From Bacteroidota bacterium (GTDB taxonomy: Bacteria; Bacteroidota; Ignavibacteria; Kapaibacteriales; UBA2268), in the NCBI GenBank assembly GCA_024278075.1, contig JAJRTW010000079.1, positions 1-35,878 on the forward strand: 35,878 bases of DNA, written 5' to 3'. The position numbers and the translations under genes are program-made. Positions 25,512 to 33,854 of this stretch are shown in pieces. Under the pieces are notes generated by a model, which was not told the origin of the DNA, ran no database searches, and saw only the letters and a list, made by a program, of their open reading frames with translations. How positions within the stretch are numbered: position 1 is the first letter of the stretch; each line of letters opens with the position of its first letter.

Positions 25512-28500
25512 TTATTTATTTTTGGCTGTTATAAATTGCAATTCGGTTGAGAGTTCATAAAAATCTATCTGTTGCTCAAGATATTGACTTTTGGTTCGAA
25601 TAGCCGTCTCGGCATTCTGTATGAACTGAACGTAATCAATGCTGCCCAACCTATAGGAAAGGATTGATGCCTGCATCTGTTCATCAGCCAGTGGCAATGC
25701 CTCTTTTTGGTAATATAGCAATACATCTTTCAGGGCAAGATATTTGTTCAGCTTTTCGCCATACATTGCGTTAATTGTTAGACGCTGCTGCTCAAATTGC
25801 TGCCGGGCTATTTGAAAATTAATTTTCGAGGCCTGTGTTTTCCCTGCCTGTGCAAAATAAAGCAAAGGCAAAGATATACCCAATTTCCAGGAATGAAATC
25901 CTGACAGGCCGTTGACCGATTGCCTGGCATAGCTGACGCCGAGTTTCGGATAATAACCGGCTCGCTGAACATCCCAAGCCGATTCGGCTACATCAATAGC
26001 GGTGGCGAAATATTCCAGCAGCGGGCTGTCCTTCAGGCTGTCGCCTTCCACGAATCCCAGTTCGATTTCCTGCTCCAATCCTCGGGTCGACACATCAAAT
26101 GGAGACTGATAGTTCAGATATTGATTGAGAATCTTCAGGGAGGCCTTGAAGCCGCTTCCCGCCTTTTTCAGATTGACCTGCAGCTCGCGGTATTTGGCCG
26201 ATGCCGACAGATATTCTAATTTTGATGTCTGCTGGGTTTTGAACCTAAGTTCGGCGGCTCTTTGAAAATCAGAGTACAGGGTGTCGACTTGCCGGAATAA
26301 ATGCCATTGCTGCTTGGCCACGGCCACTCGATACCACGCCAGGCTGACATCCCGAATCAATGCAAATTCTGTTATGTATTGCCCGGCTTCGGCAAGGCCT
26401 GTCCTGTTATCAACAAGACTGCTTTTCGCTGAAATACCAAAAATATCTATACCGGACTGCCCAATTCCAATCAGAGTCTGAACACCTTTTACGTTATTGC
26501 CAAATTCATCCTGACTTGTATAAATCGAGGTATTGCCAAAGTCATAGGCAGTAGCTTTTAAGGCCTTTTGCTTTTCGACCTCCAGGCGGGCTGCTTTAAA
26601 GGCGGGATAGTTCTTTTGGGCAAGTTCGATGGCCTGGGGCAGCGAAAACGATTTTACTTGGGCATTCAGGCTGCCTGGCACACTCAGGCCTCCGATTAAC
26701 AATAATATTACTATCACCGCCGGCTTTAATTCCGGTTTCTTGCGTTTTGATTTTGGCGATTCAACCCATTTATACAAAACAGGCAGCACAACAAGAGTTA
26801 GGAGTGTGGCCGTTAGCATGCCTCCTATCACAACCGTAGCCAACGGCCGCTGCACTTCCGCTCCGGCCGATGTGGATATTGCCATGGGCAAGAAGCCCAA
26901 AATATCAGTCGATGCCGTTAGCAGAATAGGGCGAATGCGCCTTATGGAGCCCTGCTTGATTATATCTGTTAAACTAAGGTTGCCATCTTTTTTCAGTTCC
27001 CTGAAGCCGCTTATCAGAACCAGCCCGTTCAAAATAGCAACCCCAAACAGCACAATGAAGCCCACTCCGGCGGAAATGCTGAACGGCATATCGCGTATAT
27101 ACAGAGAAAGGATACCGCCGACGGCTGCAAAAGGCACAGCCACATATATCATCAGAGTCAGCTTGATGGACTTGGTGGCAAAGAAAACGAGAATAAATAT
27201 AAGAGCCAGCGCTAAGGGAACAAGCAATGACAAACGAGCCGTTGCCCTCTCGAGATTTTCGAACGCCCCGCCGTATCGAATGTAGTAACCGGCCGGTAGT
27301 TCCAGCTTGCTGTCAAGCGTCGCCTGAATCTCTTCTACAAGTGATTTAATATCTCTGCCCTCAACATTAATGCCCACATAAGTGCGCCGGTTGGTATTAT
27401 CGCGGCTGATTTGCATTGGGCCGGGCTGATAATTAATATCGGCTACTTCCTTTAACGGAATTTGAGTTCCATCGGGAAGATTAACATAGATATTGCGAAT
27501 ATCATCAATGCTTTTCCGGTGGGATTCATCTAACCTTACTACGAGGTCGAACATCCGCTCGCCTTCGTAGATAACTCCGGCAATGCCTCCGCTAAAAGCG
27601 GTTTCCAGTACTGTATTGAGATCCTCGATTTTCAAGCCGTATCTTCCGAGTTTATTTCGATTGTAATTCACCGTTATTTGCGGCAATCCCCTTGTGGCTT
27701 CGGCTTTGATTCCCGCCACACCATCGATTCCCGCTACAAGCCCTGCAATTTCTTCGGCTTTGTCGGCAAGTATATCCAAATCCTCGCCGTATAGCTTAAC
27801 CGCCAAATCTTCGCGAATTCCCGTAAGCAGTTCGTTGAACCGCATTTCAATCGGTTGGGAAAATTCGTAATTAATACCGGGCAAATCTCCCACAGCTTCC
27901 CTGATTTTATCACTAAGTTCAGACTTTGTTGATGCCTTCGTCCATTGCCCTATGGGTTTGAGTAAAATAAACACATCGCCTATATCAATTGGCATAGGGT
28001 CGATTGGTATGCCGGATACACCCATGCGGGTTTGAGCCGATTTTATTTCGTCCGGGAATCGTTCGAGCAGCAGTTTCTCTATTCTTGTCGAGGCATCAAT
28101 TGTTTCGGTCAATGATGTGCCGGGTTTCAGGAACATGTGCATGGCAAAATCGCCTTCATCGAGTTGCGGGATGAACTCGGCACCCATACGCGTGAAAAGG
28201 AATATGCCCGATATTAATAAAACCATAGCAACAGCTATAACTATCATACTTTTCTTTAGTGCCCAGTCGATAACCGGTGAGTAGATTTTTTCCAAAGCTC
28301 CTACTATTTTGTCTCCCCATGTCTTTTTATTGCTCTTGGGCGGTTGGAGAAATAGTGACGCCATCATGGGAATATATGTGAGGCAAAGCACGACCACCGC
28401 AAACATGGCAAAGCCAAAGGTCAAGGCCATAGGGATAAACATCTTGCCTTCCACTCCCTGCAATCCAAGCACGGGTATGAAAACGATAAGGATAATTAAT

Positions 28501-29858
28501 TGGCCAAAGAAAGCTGAATTCATCATCTTGCTTGATGATTTGAAAGCAGTGGCATTGCGTTCTTCACGGCCTAACTTCTTGCCTATCAGGTTACTTTTAT
28601 TAAGATTAAAAATCATGCTTTCCACGATAATCACAGCCCCGTCGACCAGTATACCAAAGTCGATTGCCCCAAGGCTCATCAGGTTTGCCCAAACGCCAAA
28701 GAATCGCATTAGAATAAAAGCAAACAGCATAGCAAGCGGAATGGTTGAAGCCACAATCAACCCGCCGCGCATATTGCCCAAAACGAGGACTAATACGAAT
28801 ATGACGATCAATGCACCAATCGAAAGGTTCTCGGTTACGGTGAATGTTGTGCTTTTGATTAGCTTGCTTCGGTCGAGAAACGGTTCAATATATATGCCTT
28901 CGGGCAATGATTTTTGGATCAAGGCCATTCTCTCTTTTACGCGCGCAATTACTTCGTTGGAGTTTTCGCCCTTCAGCATCATAACTATACCACCAACGGC
29001 CTCGCCTTTGCAATTTTTTGTAAAAGCACCATACCGCAGGAAACTGCCATAATCGACCTCGGCCACGTCGCGAATAAATATCGGTTGTCCATTGACATTT
29101 GCCACCAAGGTGTTACGTATGTCTTCCAAAGAGCGCATCAAACCCTCGCCACGGATAAAGTTGGCCTGGAAGTCTTTTTCTATATAGGCTCCGCCTGTGT
29201 TTTGATTATTGGCCTCGAGGGCTTCGAAGACATCGCTAATTGTCAAGCCCATACTTCGGAGCTTGTCGGGGTTGAGTGCCACCTCATATTGTTTGCCTCT
29301 TCCGCCAAATGAATTTACTTCGACCACTCCGGGAAGCATGGCCATCTGACGTTTCATTATCCAATCCTGGATGGTACGGAGTTCCATGTCATTATAAACG
29401 CTGTCATAACCCGGCTTTACTTCCAATGTATATTGATATATTTCGCCCAGTCCGGTGCTTATTGGTGCCATATAGGGCTGGCCAAAGCCTTCGGGAATAT
29501 TTTCTTTTACCTCCGACAATACTTCGCCCACCAACTGCCGCGGAAGATATGTCCCCATTCCGTCTTCGAACACTATTGTGACGACCGACAATCCAAAGCG
29601 GGATATGGAACGTATTTCGATGACCCCGGGCAGGTTCGACACGGCGAGTTCTATCTGGTAGGTAACAAATTGCTCTATGTCTTCGGTGCCGAGGTTCGGA
29701 GCGGTTGTGATTACCAGCACCTGGTTATTAGTGATGTCAGGCACGGCATCCAATGGTACTTGTGTGGCAGAATATATTCCGCCGATAATCAGGCCTATGG
29801 TCATTAATACGATAATGCCCTTATTCTTAATCGAAAAGGATATTATAAAATCTATCAT
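25512..29858 (-). CDS. CzcA/CusA heavy-metal RND pump fused to a TolC-like outer-membrane factor
   Basis: From the ATG at 29858 the protein has 1448 residues. An upstream in-frame ATG at 29903 is less likely, since the pump family typically begins near M-I-D-F-I-I-x-F-S-I-K-N. The first part, about 1020 residues, is a complete HME-RND pump. It has the TM4 motif GAIDFGILVDGAVIIVE with the acidic proton-relay residues, two large periplasmic loops and a second TM bundle ending VLPVLYKWVE. A hydrophobic, signal-like segment ending LNAQ follows. The last 400 residues form an outer-membrane efflux protein (CzcC/TolC family) with ALAQ-type helix repeats and a DVSLAWYRV segment. Such fusions are known in Bacteroidota. 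It is the main gene of the metal operon. Confidence 0.93.
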   Translation of the reverse strand: MIDFIISFSIKNKGIIVLMTIGLIIGGIYSATQVPLDAVPDITNNQVLVITTAPNLGTEDIEQFVTYQIELAVSNLPGVIEIRSISRFGLSVVTIVFEDGMGTYLPRQLVGEVLSEVKENIPEGFGQPYMAPISTGLGEIYQYTLEVKPGYDSVYNDMELRTIQDWIMKRQMAMLPGVVEVNSFGGRGKQYEVALNPDKLRSMGLTISDVFEALEANNQNTGGAYIEKDFQANFIRGEGLMRSLEDIRNTLVANVNGQPIFIRDVAEVDYGSFLRYGAFTKNCKGEAVGGIVMMLKGENSNEVIARVKERMALIQKSLPEGIYIEPFLDRSKLIKSTTFTVTENLSIGALIVIFVLVLVLGNMRGGLIVASTIPLAMLFAFILMRFFGVWANLMSLGAIDFGILVDGAVIIVESMIFNLNKSNLIGKKLGREERNATAFKSSSKMMNSAFFGQLIILIVFIPVLGLQGVEGKMFIPMALTFGFAMFAVVVLCLTYIPMMASLFLQPPKSNKKTWGDKIVGALEKIYSPVIDWALKKSMIVIAVAMVLLISGIFLFTRMGAEFIPQLDEGDFAMHMFLKPGTSLTETIDASTRIEKLLLERFPDEIKSAQTRMGVSGIPIDPMPIDIGDVFILLKPIGQWTKASTKSELSDKIREAVGDLPGINYEFSQPIEMRFNELLTGIREDLAVKLYGEDLDILADKAEEIAGLVAGIDGVAGIKAEATRGLPQITVNYNRNKLGRYGLKIEDLNTVLETAFSGGIAGVIYEGERMFDLVVRLDESHRKSIDDIRNIYVNLPDGTQIPLKEVADINYQPGPMQISRDNTNRRTYVGINVEGRDIKSLVEEIQATLDSKLELPAGYYIRYGGAFENLERATARLSLLVPLALALIFILVFFATKSIKLTLMIYVAVPFAAVGGILSLYIRDMPFSISAGVGFIVLFGVAILNGLVLISGFRELKKDGNLSLTDIIKQGSIRRIRPILLTASTDILGFLPMAISTSAGAEVQRPLATVVIGGMLTATLLTLVVLPVLYKWVESPKSKRKKPELKPAVIVILLLIGGLSVPGSLNAQVKSFSLPQAIELAQKNYPAFKAARLEVEKQKALKATAYDFGNTSIYTSQDEFGNNVKGVQTLIGIGQSGIDIFGISAKSSLVDNRTGLAEAGQYITEFALIRDVSLAWYRVAVAKQQWHLFRQVDTLYSDFQRAAELRFKTQQTSKLEYLSASAKYRELQVNLKKAGSGFKASLKILNQYLNYQSPFDVSTRGLEQEIELGFVEGDSLKDSPLLEYFATAIDVAESAWDVQRAGYYPKLGVSYARQSVNGLSGFHSWKLGISLPLLYFAQAGKTQASKINFQIARQQFEQQRLTINAMYGEKLNKYLALKDVLLYYQKEALPLADEQMQASILSYRLGSIDYVQFIQNAETAIRTKSQYLEQQIDFYELSTELQFITAKNK

Positions 29859-30153
29859 TGTTTCATTCTTTTTTTGTAATACAAATTTTCTATTGAGATT
29901 CATTGCTATTCGGTTAGAAACAGCAAATATCGGCCAAATACAGTTATTCGTAACATATTGACTTCTATCATGCCGGGTTGTTTTTCTCTTGTAACCAGAC
30001 TAAGAGGCTGTCATTCTGAACTTGTTTCAGAATCTATATGTCAGTATTTTTCTGTTATTGGGATTCTGAAATTAATTTCCCGATAAATCGGGTTTCAGTA
30101 TGACAAGTAATTTTTTTACGAATTAATTCATGGAGAAAACAAAGAAACAGGGT
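29859..30153. other. Intergenic region between metal-operon genes with palindromes
   Basis: No gene is seen. A palindrome ATTCTGAA-N4-TTTCAGAAT lies at about 30014-30034. A related imperfect one follows up to TTTCAGTATGACAAG near 30105. They belong to the dispersed palindrome type also present at 10660 and 30915. The pump gene probably has its own promoter here, since 250 or more bases separate it from the small upstream gene. Confidence 0.55.
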
Positions 30154-30645
30154 CTATAAAAGGAGTGAAACGGTAGAATACTCGACAAGTATTTTATTAG
30201 GTAATTGCTGAATAGCATTTACTAATTTGAAAGGTTTGGATAAATGATTGGAAATATAGTTAATGTAAATAATTGTTGGGTGAGAGAAATTAAAACTTAT
30301 GTTTTGCAGTTTGTTTACAAAGACATCAATAAATGATAAATATATATCATAACAATGATTAGTATCGTAGCAATGTTTAGTGTCATAACAATGGCCATCA
30401 TTAATCTGTGGGGGTTTTGCAGTAGCACTGTTCGTAATCCGATTGACAATCCGACCGGTTTGACTATCACTAACAGAGCATTTATTTTGACTCTTAATAG
30501 CAACCTGCCCATCGCTCCCAATACATAAAACCGGGGGCTCATCGGTGCTGTTAATACCAAATGATTGAATGAAAACACTAACTAAAAGTAATAGTGTCAG
30601 GGTTCGATGAACCATCTTATTTTTATTTTTTATTGAAAAGGCCAT
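30154..30645 (-). CDS. Small secreted Cys/His protein upstream of the metal pump
   Basis: The 163-residue protein has a signal-like hydrophobic segment at about residues 13-30 (start Met1 or Met11). A short CIGSDGQVAIK motif comes next, then a near-repeat of HCYDTKHCYDTNHCYD at about 88-103. The Cys and His spacing suggests metal binding. Small secreted proteins with a CIGSDGHV-like motif and Cys/His pairs occur next to copper or zinc efflux genes in Bacteroidota, as I recall, but I cannot name the family with certainty. It is on the same strand as the pump and adaptor genes, in the first position. It may sense or buffer metal in the periplasm. Confidence 0.6.
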   Translation of the reverse strand: MAFSIKNKNKMVHRTLTLLLLVSVFIQSFGINSTDEPPVLCIGSDGQVAIKSQNKCSVSDSQTGRIVNRITNSATAKPPQINDGHCYDTKHCYDTNHCYDIYLSFIDVFVNKLQNISFNFSHPTIIYINYISNHLSKPFKLVNAIQQLPNKILVEYSTVSLLL

Positions 30646-30872
30646 ATTATATTTAGTAATACGCTTTTTAGCTTCAATTATTATAAATTGAACGGTATCG
30701 TCCGGCTATAAGCGATACCTACTTGGGCAAAATCCAATTGAACCTAACCTGCCATAATAGTGACTGAGATTCCAGAGCAAGCAACCGGTAGCAAGTTGTC
30801 GTATTCCTTAGAAAAGGTAAATCATCATCCACGAGCTAAAGCAATCTATTGCGAGCACGCGGCAATTGAATA
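30646..30872. other. Intergenic DNA with no recognisable feature
   Basis: I see no ORF with support on either strand and no strong hairpin. It leads into the MITE-like element at 30873. The promoter for the metal operon should lie in the part near 30646-30720, where AT-rich stretches occur, but I do not see a clear consensus. Confidence 0.5.
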
Positions 30873-30983
30873 ACTATTGATGTGTCAAGCATATTTTGAC
30901 GGTTCATTTAGGCTGTCATTGCTGCGAAAGCAGGAATGACAATTCAAGCGATACGTCATTATAAGGTTGACACGTCACTAGTA
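30873..30983. repeat. MITE-like element, copy B
   Basis: This is the reverse-orientation relative of 10632-10807. The ends are ACTATTGATGTGTCAA and TTGACACGTCACTAGT, imperfect inverted repeats of about 14 bases. Inside lies GTCATTGCTGCGAAAGCAGGAATGAC-type palindromic sequence (about 30914-30939). The shared segment TGACGGTTCATTTA... next to one end aligns with copy A. It is shorter than copy A, so the interiors have diverged or one has lost material. Confidence 0.7.
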
Positions 30984-31222
30984 ATAGTATGGCTAAATAT
31001 ATTACCTTTTAATAGGGATGCTGCACTATTTGTCGGCGAAAAGACTATTAGCTTAATTGCTAATCCCTAAATGACAAAAGGAGAATTATCCAATGTCCAA
31101 TATTAATTAGATTGCCCTCAAAAAGCACTAACTGTTTATTATTATAGTAGTTACAAAAGATATTCAATTAGAAAGTGCAAGGAAATTGATTTATTATGCT
31201 CTTATACCTTGCAGATTGTAGG

Positions 31223-31379
31223 ACAACCCCCTGCTCGCTTCGCTCACTTCCCCCTTTTTTAAGGGGGAATAGTTGATCAAATTCCCCCTTAAAAAAGGGG
31301 GATTTAGGGGGTTGTTATTCTCCTTAAAGCATAATCACTAAAATCTTTTTCTCCGACTACTTTTTGAGGAAACCCTAAT
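31223..31379. repeat. Copy 2 of the long direct repeat
   Basis: The sequence matches 1-152 in the same orientation, with nearly all bases alike from CTCACTTCCCCC to GAGGAAACCCTAA. The complete left part is visible here: ACAACCCCCT at the left and AGGGGGTTGT near 31306 form an inverted pair around two G/C-tract hairpins. A further tail of about 65 bases ends just before the mgtE stop codon at 31388. It may terminate mgtE transcription. No gene is seen between the MITE-like copy B and this repeat (30984-31222). Confidence 0.85.
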
Positions 31380-31387
31380 TATTTATC

Positions 31388-32737
31388 TTACAAATCCAGC
31401 ACCCAGATAGCTATGTTGAAATAAACCGCTATGCCCGACAAGTCGATGAGCGTGGCAATAAATGGGCCGGATATAACCGCAGGGTCAAGCTTTAATTTAC
31501 CCAGCGCAATGGGCAGCAGGCCGCCAACAAGATTAGCCCATACAACGAGAATAAGCATTGAGAGGCTGACAATTATGGCAACATCGAAACCCGCATCGCC
31601 TTCAAAAAACCCCCTTGCATAAGTTATAATACCCAAAGCCAAACCAAGCATCACTCCGACTATTAGCTCCTTTTTAATCACTTTAAACCAATCCGAAATC
31701 GCAAGGTCGCCGGTAGCCATACTTCTGATTATGAGTGTAGATGATTGAGTGCCGGAATTGCCAGCCGCACCAAGCAGAAGAGGTATGAACGAAGCAAGGG
31801 CAACAACTGTTAATGTAACGTGCTGGTAGCTGGAAATTATGCCGGCAGTGATAAAATTTGCAAGTAATAATGCCAAAAGCCAGGGGAAGCGTTTTGCCCA
31901 TAATCTCATAATACTGGCACTCAGGTATGATTGGTCAACCGGATTAATGGCGGAAATCTTCTGGAAATCCTCGGTAGCCTCTTCTTCTGATATATCAAAA
32001 ATATCGTCGAAAGTGACTATGCCAACCAAATGCTTTTTGGAATCAACTACCGGAATCGCCGCAATATCGTATTTATCCAGCATCCTGACGGCCTCTTCCT
32101 GGTCATCATTTGCCGAAACACTGACCACGTTGTAGTCCATTAAATCTTCAATCGTTGAGTTTTCATTAGCCAAAATAATGTTTCTCAACAGAATATCGTC
32201 AATCAATTTTCCGTTTTTGTCGGTTACATAAATTCTATTTACAGTTTCCGAATTCTTGCCGAATATCCTAATATGTGCCAATGCCTCTGCTATAGTCCAG
32301 CTTGGCCTGACGACAACGAAATCAGGTGTCATCTGCCTGCCAATGCTGTCTTCGGGATAGCCGAGAAGCTGGCGGGCTTCTTTAAGATCCTCTGCACTAA
32401 GTAAATTCATCAATGTGCGGGTAACTTTCGACGGGAGTTCTTCAAGCAGTTCTGTTCTGTCATCGGGCGACATATCGGCAAGAAGCTCACGTGTTTCCTG
32501 ATCGGTCAGTTCAAAGAGCAGGGCATCGCGCTTGTCTTGCTCAAGATTAGAGAATACATCTGCAGACAAATCCCCGGGCAATGCCCTGAAAAGCAGCACG
32601 CGGTTGTATTTATCAACATCGAGCATCAATTCTGCAATTTCCGGTGCCGGCCAGTTCTTAAGGACATTTTTTAAGGCATTCCATTTCCGGTTCAATATTA
32701 AATCGTTTATTTCCGGTTTCAGCAGTTCTTTCAGCAT
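31388..32737 (-). CDS. mgtE: Magnesium transporter MgtE
   Basis: The 449-residue protein matches MgtE in length and order. An N-domain of superhelical repeats (about 1-130, with MSPDDRTELLEELPSK) comes first. Two CBS domains follow (about 135-260), including VVRPSWTIAEAL and YDIAAIPVVDSKKHLVGIVTFDDIFD. A five-helix membrane domain fills the rest, with GAAGNSGTQSSTLIIR and LVGGLLPIALGKLKLDPAV...P, the pore-lining signatures. It acts in the inner membrane as a magnesium-gated channel. The ATG at 32737 has a strong GGAGG site. It is transcribed away from rpsT and shows no tie to the T6SS or metal genes. Confidence 0.96.
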   Translation of the reverse strand: MLKELLKPEINDLILNRKWNALKNVLKNWPAPEIAELMLDVDKYNRVLLFRALPGDLSADVFSNLEQDKRDALLFELTDQETRELLADMSPDDRTELLEELPSKVTRTLMNLLSAEDLKEARQLLGYPEDSIGRQMTPDFVVVRPSWTIAEALAHIRIFGKNSETVNRIYVTDKNGKLIDDILLRNIILANENSTIEDLMDYNVVSVSANDDQEEAVRMLDKYDIAAIPVVDSKKHLVGIVTFDDIFDISEEEATEDFQKISAINPVDQSYLSASIMRLWAKRFPWLLALLLANFITAGIISSYQHVTLTVVALASFIPLLLGAAGNSGTQSSTLIIRSMATGDLAISDWFKVIKKELIVGVMLGLALGIITYARGFFEGDAGFDVAIIVSLSMLILVVWANLVGGLLPIALGKLKLDPAVISGPFIATLIDLSGIAVYFNIAIWVLDL

Positions 32738-33064
32738 GATCCCTCCGAGGAGAATCTATGGGTTGTGAATTTTAGAACAAACAAATTAATGAAATACACC
32801 AAGAGTAAAAAAAGCACAAGCAGAAACTTCATTTTATTCAGCGATTGATTAGCAGATATAATCGCTTGATAGATACTTCAATAGTGAAATATTCTCATAG
32901 CAATTTTCTTTTCAGTCAATAGCCGCAATGGCAACATTAAGGGAGTATAGACGTTATCCATCAACATGGAAGCAGAAAAATAAATAAGAAAAATATTTTT
33001 ATAAAACATATAAAAGCCATATATTTGTACTCTTTTAACTTATGTAGAATTTAATTATATTAGC
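32738..33064. promoter_or_regulatory. Divergent promoter region between mgtE and rpsT
   Basis: The 327-base stretch contains no gene. For rpsT, a TATATTTG at 33020-33027 matches the Bacteroidota-type -7 box TAnnTTTG and lies 38 bases before the rpsT ATG. I do not see a clear -33 TTG at the right distance. There is no Shine-Dalgarno site before rpsT, as is common in this group. For mgtE, a purine-rich GGAGG ribosome site is obvious but no promoter consensus. Confidence 0.55.
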
Positions 33065-33331
33065 ATGGCACATCATCAATCAGCAATTAAAAGGATCAGG
33101 CAGACAGCAAAACGCCGGATTTATAACAGGCATAACAAGAAATTAATGAGATTGGCAATCAGATCGGTGCGCGAATCGCAGAATTATGACGAAGCATCAG
33201 AGAATTTGAAAAATGCAGTTAGTGTGCTCGACAAAGTGAGCGCCCGCGGGATAATCCATAAGAACGCCGCTGCAAACAGAAAATCTAAACTGGCAAAATA
33301 CGTTAATTCTTTAAAAGAGAATAAATCATAA
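33065..33331 (+). CDS. rpsT: 30S ribosomal protein S20
   Basis: The 88-residue protein is a typical S20, starting MAHHQSAIKRIRQTAKRRIYN and ending with an AAANRKSKLAK motif, rich in Lys and Arg. It binds 16S rRNA early in small-subunit assembly. The protein is complete with the usual length. It lies just before tRNA-Arg and shares its strand, so the two may be co-transcribed up to the terminator at 33421-33456. Confidence 0.98.
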   Translation: MAHHQSAIKRIRQTAKRRIYNRHNKKLMRLAIRSVRESQNYDEASENLKNAVSVLDKVSARGIIHKNAAANRKSKLAKYVNSLKENKS

Positions 33332-33334
33332 ATT

Positions 33335-33408
33335 GCGCCCGTAGCTCAACTGGATAGAGCATCTGACTACGGATCAGAAGGTTTGGAGTTCGAATCTCTT
33401 CGGGCGTA
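33335..33408 (+). tRNA. tRNA-Arg (anticodon ACG)
   Basis: The cloverleaf is complete. The acceptor stem pairs 33335-33341 with 33401-33407, the first pair being a G-U. The D-arm is GCTC/GAGC, and the anticodon stem TCTGA/TCAGA carries the loop CTACGGA, anticodon ACG at 33369-33371. The T-arm has the TTCGAAT loop; its outermost pair is mismatched. The discriminator base is A at 33408 and CCA is not encoded. The gene lies 3 bases after the rpsT stop codon. Confidence 0.97.
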
Positions 33409-33420
33409 CTCTATATTATT

Positions 33421-33456
33421 AAAGGACTTAGGCTGTTTAGCTTAAGTCCTTTTTGA
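33421..33456 (+). terminator. Rho-independent terminator of rpsT-tRNA
   Basis: Perfect 9-base arms AAGGACTTA (33422-33430) and TAAGTCCTT (33443-33451) are followed by a T run (33450-33454). It is well placed, 13 bases after the tRNA, to end the rpsT-tRNA transcript. The duplication of AGGACTTA-type arms after tRNA genes is common in this group. Confidence 0.9.
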
Positions 33457-33618
33457 GTTTGTGGCTACGATTTGGCTACGATCAAGGCAGCAATATGTCA
33501 TCGCAATGAAATCAATCAACCACCACTGACCCATCATAAAAATGGAAGGGCAAGGGGTGGCGCAGCTCCGAACAATGATGAAACATGCTTGGCACGCTAC
33601 TATTGAAATTCCACTACT

Positions 33619-33852
33619 TTAGATGTATTGACGCATTACATTTCTGACGACAATTTTCAGCACAGCGCTACTCAAATGATTGACTAAATCATTTACAGTC
33701 TTCTCAGATACCATACCCGAAAAATTCAAATCTATGGATACAGTAATACCACAGCTGGTGCAGTCCTGAACAAAGGCGGCTCTGCTTCTCTCTGTAACTG
33801 TCATAGGTTTTACTGCTTCAAATATTTCAGTAATTGCTTTTCTTGTATTCAT
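33619..33852 (-). CDS. Small protein with CxxC motif, partner of the flavodiiron-like gene
   Basis: The 77-residue protein contains DCTSCG, a single CxxC motif that may bind metal or act in redox, near residue 30. The remainder is helical, beginning MNTRKAITEIFEAVKPMT. I do not recognise a family. It begins two bases after the end of the metallo-beta-lactamase-like gene and should be translated from the same transcript. There is no membrane segment or signal peptide. Confidence 0.55.
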   Translation of the reverse strand: MNTRKAITEIFEAVKPMTVTERSRAAFVQDCTSCGITVSIDLNFSGMVSEKTVNDLVNHLSSAVLKIVVRNVMRQYI

Positions 33853-33854
33853 AA

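Noticed and set aside
26629-29052. Several plus-strand frames (for example 26629-27285 and 28309-29052) opposite the RND pump
   Set aside because: They lie entirely inside a well-supported pump gene and show no domain or ribosome site.
30014-30034. Palindrome as a terminator of the small metal-operon gene
   Set aside because: It matches the dispersed palindrome type found in several gaps and has no T run on the minus strand at the right place.
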